A DNA stretch of 64,000 nt from Microbacterium telephonicum. GTDB lineage: Bacteria; Actinomycetota; Actinomycetes; Actinomycetales; Microbacteriaceae. The DNA is taken from contig NZ_RCDB01000001.1 of NCBI RefSeq assembly GCF_003651225.1, positions 620,001-684,000 on the forward strand, written 5' to 3'. The notes below the pieces were generated by a model, which did no database searches, was not told where the DNA came from, and saw only the letters and a program-made list of their open reading frames with translations. Of this stretch, positions 61,441 to 64,000 are shown in pieces; within the stretch, counting starts at the first letter, position 1, and every line of letters begins with the position of its first letter. Position numbers and translations under genes: made by a program.

Positions 61441-62274
61441 ATGCCCAGTTCCGATCTGATCACACCGCACGCGCTCGCCGACCTGCTCGGGGCGCGGCAT
61501 CGCGTGCGCCTCCTCGACGTGCGCTGGAACATCGCGGAGCCCGACGGCCGCCCCGCCTATGAGTCCGGGCATCTCCCCGGCGCGGTGTACGTCGACCTCG
61601 ATGGCGAGCTCGCCTCCCACGGTGCGCCGACCGAGGGTCGGCATCCGCTCCCCGCGACGGCCGACCTGCAGGCCGCAGCCCGCCGCTGGGGACTCGACGA
61701 CGGCGACACGGTCGTCGTCTACGACGACTGGGGTTCGCGCGCTGCGGCGCGGGCGTGGTGGCTGCTCGTGGATGCCGGGATCGCCGACGTGCGCATCCTC
61801 GACGGTGGGTTGGCCGCGTGGCGTGCCGCGGGGCTCCCGCTCGAGACCGGCGACGCGCAGCCCGCCCGCGGCGGTGTCTCGCTCGCCTCCGGTCGGATGC
61901 CGCAGCTCACGATCGACGAGGCGGCGGCGCTGCCGGCATCCGGGGTGCTGATCGACGCGCGGGCGGGGGAGCGCTACCGCGGCGAGACGGAGCCGATCGA
62001 CCCGCGCGCCGGGCACATCCCGGGCGCCGTCAACGTGCCGACGACGGCGACCCTCGACGACGCGGGTCGGTTCCTCGCGCCCGACGCTCTGCGCGAGCGG
62101 TTCGCGCTCGCGGCGGATGCCGAGGTCGGCGCCTACTGCGGCTCGGGGGTGACGGCCGCCCACACCGTGTTCGCGCTGCGCCTGGCCGGCATCGACGCCG
62201 CGCTGTACCCCGGCTCGTGGAGCCAGTGGTCGAACCACCCCGCCCGCCCCGTCGCTACGGGTCCGACCCCCTAG
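61441..62274 (+). CDS. Thiosulfate/3-mercaptopyruvate sulfurtransferase (tandem rhodanese)
   Basis: Protein of 277 residues with two rhodanese domains; the active Cys is C233 in AYCGSGVTAAHT, the classic thiosulfate/mercaptopyruvate loop. Homologous to the enzyme at 25658. TAGCCT plus six bases precedes ATG (leaderless type). It stands alone, away from the sulfur island, and would be a housekeeping copy. Confidence 0.94.
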   Translation: MPSSDLITPHALADLLGARHRVRLLDVRWNIAEPDGRPAYESGHLPGAVYVDLDGELASHGAPTEGRHPLPATADLQAAARRWGLDDGDTVVVYDDWGSRAAARAWWLLVDAGIADVRILDGGLAAWRAAGLPLETGDAQPARGGVSLASGRMPQLTIDEAAALPASGVLIDARAGERYRGETEPIDPRAGHIPGAVNVPTTATLDDAGRFLAPDALRERFALAADAEVGAYCGSGVTAAHTVFALRLAGIDAALYPGSWSQWSNHPARPVATGPTP

Positions 62275-62280
62275 TCTCGC

Positions 62281-62490
62281 GCTCGCCGGTCACGAACGGC
62301 GACCTCCGGTCCCGGGATGCCGCCACACCTGACTGGTGAGCGCCGCTCCGCACGCCCCTCGCGCTCGCCAGTCACAAACGGCGACCCGCGGATGCCGGAG
62401 GTCGCCACACCTGACTGGTGAGCCCCCGCGCGCTCAACAGCCACAAACGGCGGCCTCCAGCACCCGCAGCCCGCCACAAGCGACTGGCGA
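62281..62490. repeat. Three copies of palindrome family A, reversed
   Basis: Units begin at about 62281, 62363 and 62432: GCTCGCCAGTCACAAACGGC on the left and CGCCACACCTGACTGGTGAG on the right. Read on the other strand they match the family at 12635 (GCTCACCAG, TGTGGCGG, GTGACCGG). They fill the gap between converging rhodanese and epimerase genes. Confidence 0.8.
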
Positions 62491-62512
62491 ACCACAGGGC
62501 CGCGCCCCCGGC

Positions 62513-63358
62513 TCAGACCTCGTCGCGCCAGGAATGCTGCGGCTCGTAGCCGAGCACGCGACGCGCCTTCTCGGTCGAGAACAGCGAGTCGTGGATGCCG
62601 AGCTCGCCGCGCACCTCGACGTCCGGGAACACCTCGGCGACGAGCTCGGCGTTCGGCCGTGACATGACCGTGTCGGCCGCCGCGATGAGGAAGTGATCGA
62701 AGCCCGCCGGCGCCGTCTCGAGCGCGCGCAGCACCGCCTGCGCGCCGTCGCGGGCGTCGATGTACGACCAGAGGTTCCACTTGCGCTGGCGTGCGTCGGC
62801 GTCGAAGGACGGGAAGGCGGCGTAGTCTTCCGGCCACATGACGTTCGAGAAGCGCAGCGCCGTGATCGAGGTCTCGGGGTGCCAGCGCACGAGCTCGACG
62901 GCCATCGTCTCCTCGAGGTGCTTCACGAGGGAGTACACCGACTCGGGGCGAGCCGGGTAGGCCTCGTCGACCGGGATGTACGGCGGCGGCACGTCGAACG
63001 GGAGACCCTGCACGGTTTCGCTCGAGGCGTAGACGATCTTCGTGATGCCGAGCCGGACCGCCGCCCAGAAGACGTTGAAGGTCGCCGCGATGTTGTGGTG
63101 GAAGACCGCGACGTCGGGGCGGATGCCGGGCGCCGGGACCGCGGCGAGATGGACGAGGGCGTCGAACCCGTCGTGCCGGTCCTGCACGGCGGTGAGCGCG
63201 TCGACGACCTGGCCGTAGTCGGTGAGGTCGGTCTGCACGAAGCCCGCGCCCCGGGCTCCCGCGACGTCGAGGCCGATGACCTCGTGGCCCGCGGCGGCGA
63301 GCTCGCGGACGACGACGGTGCCGAGCTTGCCGGAGGATCCTGTGACGGCGATGCGCAT
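62513..63358 (-). CDS. NAD-dependent epimerase/dehydratase-family oxidoreductase
   Basis: Protein of 281 residues, extended-SDR Rossmann fold: cofactor loop TGSSGKLGTVVV, catalytic Ser in VYASSETVQG and YxxxK in VYSLVKHLEE. Close in length and motif spacing to uronate dehydrogenases and nucleotide-sugar epimerases. Its position beside a LacI regulator at the window edge suggests a sugar role, but substrate cannot be assigned. CACAGT plus six bases before ATG is a weak leaderless-type match. Confidence 0.88.
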   Translation of the reverse strand: MRIAVTGSSGKLGTVVVRELAAAGHEVIGLDVAGARGAGFVQTDLTDYGQVVDALTAVQDRHDGFDALVHLAAVPAPGIRPDVAVFHHNIAATFNVFWAAVRLGITKIVYASSETVQGLPFDVPPPYIPVDEAYPARPESVYSLVKHLEETMAVELVRWHPETSITALRFSNVMWPEDYAAFPSFDADARQRKWNLWSYIDARDGAQAVLRALETAPAGFDHFLIAAADTVMSRPNAELVAEVFPDVEVRGELGIHDSLFSTEKARRVLGYEPQHSWRDEV

Positions 63359-63419
63359 GCCCCCACTGTGCCACGCGGGGGAGGCGCCGGGGCCGCGCGC
63401 GGGTGAGCCGTGTCCTCGC

Positions 63420-64000
63420 TCAGCGCGGCGCCGCGGTCGACTCCCGCAGGATGAGGTGCGTGGGCAGGGGCACCGAGTCCGTGAGCGAGTCGGGCTCCTC
63501 GACCGCGAGCAGGACCTTCTGCATGACCAGCTCGCCGAGCGCCTGGAAGTCCTGCCGCACGGTCGTCAGGGGCGGCAGCAGGTACGCCGCCTCGGGCACG
63601 TCGTCGAACCCGACGATGCTCACATCGCGGGGGACCTCGAGCCCGCGCGCCCGCAGCGCCGACAGCACCCCGATCGACATGTGGTCGTTCGCCACGAACA
63701 GGCCCGTCCCCGGTGTGATCGGCAGACGCGAGCCCAGGTCGTATCCGCTCGCGGCCGACCAGTCGCCGTGCTCCGGCTGCACGATCTCGAGGCGATGTGC
63801 GGCGAGCTCGTCACGCCACCCCCGCGCGCGCTCCAGGGCGTCGGGGTTGCGCGGCGGTCCCGCCAGATGCAGCACCCGGGTGTGCCCCAGCTCGACGAGG
63901 TGGCGTACGGCGGCCCGCGCCCCCCGGTACTGGTCGATCGAGACGAGCGTCGGATGCCGGCGCTGCGTCGCGGCGGCCGCCACCAGCGGAACGCTGAGAT
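63420..64000 (-). CDS. LacI-family transcriptional regulator (5' end outside the window)
   Basis: The C-terminal 193 or so residues of a LacI/GalR effector domain: STVPLVAAA-like start (LSVPLVAAAATQRRHP), RAAVRHLVELGHTRVLHLAG, PRDVSIVGFDDVPEAAYLLP and the end LPTHLILRESTAAPR. The reading frame is still open at position 64000, so the HTH and the start are beyond the edge. It is tandem with the epimerase gene, 61 bp upstream of it. Confidence 0.92.
   Translation of the reverse strand, partial: LSVPLVAAAATQRRHPTLVSIDQYRGARAAVRHLVELGHTRVLHLAGPPRNPDALERARGWRDELAAHRLEIVQPEHGDWSAASGYDLGSRLPITPGTGLFVANDHMSIGVLSALRARGLEVPRDVSIVGFDDVPEAAYLLPPLTTVRQDFQALGELVMQKVLLAVEEPDSLTDSVPLPTHLILRESTAAPR

Noticed and set aside
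1..64000. Mobile elements, prophage, tRNA or rRNA genes
   Set aside because: No transposase, integrase, phage structural gene, tRNA cloverleaf or rRNA sequence was recognised, and base composition is even apart from short promoter islands.

Overview
The window is very GC-rich, densely packed actinobacterial chromosome. Gene order, codon use, the abundance of the octamer GGATGCCG and the mix of LacI/ROK regulators, DUF624 proteins and carbohydrate ABC importers without their own ATPase all point to the family Microbacteriaceae, most likely Microbacterium. This is inference from composition and family content; no rRNA or tRNA gene is present. Nearly all genes sit in operons with 4-bp ATGA/GTGA overlaps, and I see no IS element, prophage or CRISPR array.

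Left third (about 0.3-23.7 kb): uptake and intracellular breakdown of xylose-containing oligosaccharides, most simply xyloglucan. A divergent pair of operons carries GH95 (fucosidase type), a LacI regulator and DUF624 on one side, and GH42 (beta-galactosidase), GH31 (YicI-type alpha-xylosidase) and GH3 on the other. Between them, four hydrolases are ordered like the residues of a fucosylated xyloglucan side chain. An orphan GAF histidine kinase follows, then an ABC importer plus a second GH3 enzyme, a divergent LacI repressor, a ROK repressor (XylR type), xylA and xylB. A B. subtilis-like xyl operator overlaps the importer promoter, and a related box lies before xylA, so import and xylose catabolism look co-controlled.

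Middle (24-41 kb): a (p)ppGpp synthetase-like gene, then a sulfur island. It has an FMN reductase, a rhodanese-type sulfurtransferase, three LLM-type flavin monooxygenases, a complete Opp/Dpp-type ABC importer whose binding protein is encoded convergently across a shared 18-bp-stem terminator, an alpha/beta-hydrolase with an Asp in the nucleophile position, MetY, and a cysteine synthase/CBS-like plus cystathionine gamma-lyase/synthase pair. The last pair is preceded by a tiny leaderless ORF, MFLTCRCCR, a likely cysteine-sensing leader peptide. The inferred job is releasing sulfur from organosulfur compounds and feeding it into Cys/Met metabolism.

Right third (41-59 kb): a second polysaccharide locus, for an unsaturated-uronic-acid substrate. 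A heparinase II/III-like protein, a DeoR-LacI hybrid regulator and an acyltransferase/toroid fusion face a long operon of DUF2264 protein, sugar ABC importer, DUF624, GH88, FAH-family enzyme, KduD, KduI, KDG kinase, KDPG aldolase and GH35. This is a complete route from unsaturated uronide oligosaccharide to pyruvate and glyceraldehyde-3-phosphate. The polymer itself is not evident.

Right edge (59-64 kb): DUF1992, a PadR regulator, a small secreted repeat protein, a second rhodanese, an NAD-dependent epimerase/dehydrogenase and a LacI gene cut by the window end.

Two window-wide features stand out. Several families of long (42-86 bp) imperfect palindromes fill intergenic gaps; one has ten copies. 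At least eight genes have the arrangement TANNNT, six bases, start codon, which marks leaderless transcription.
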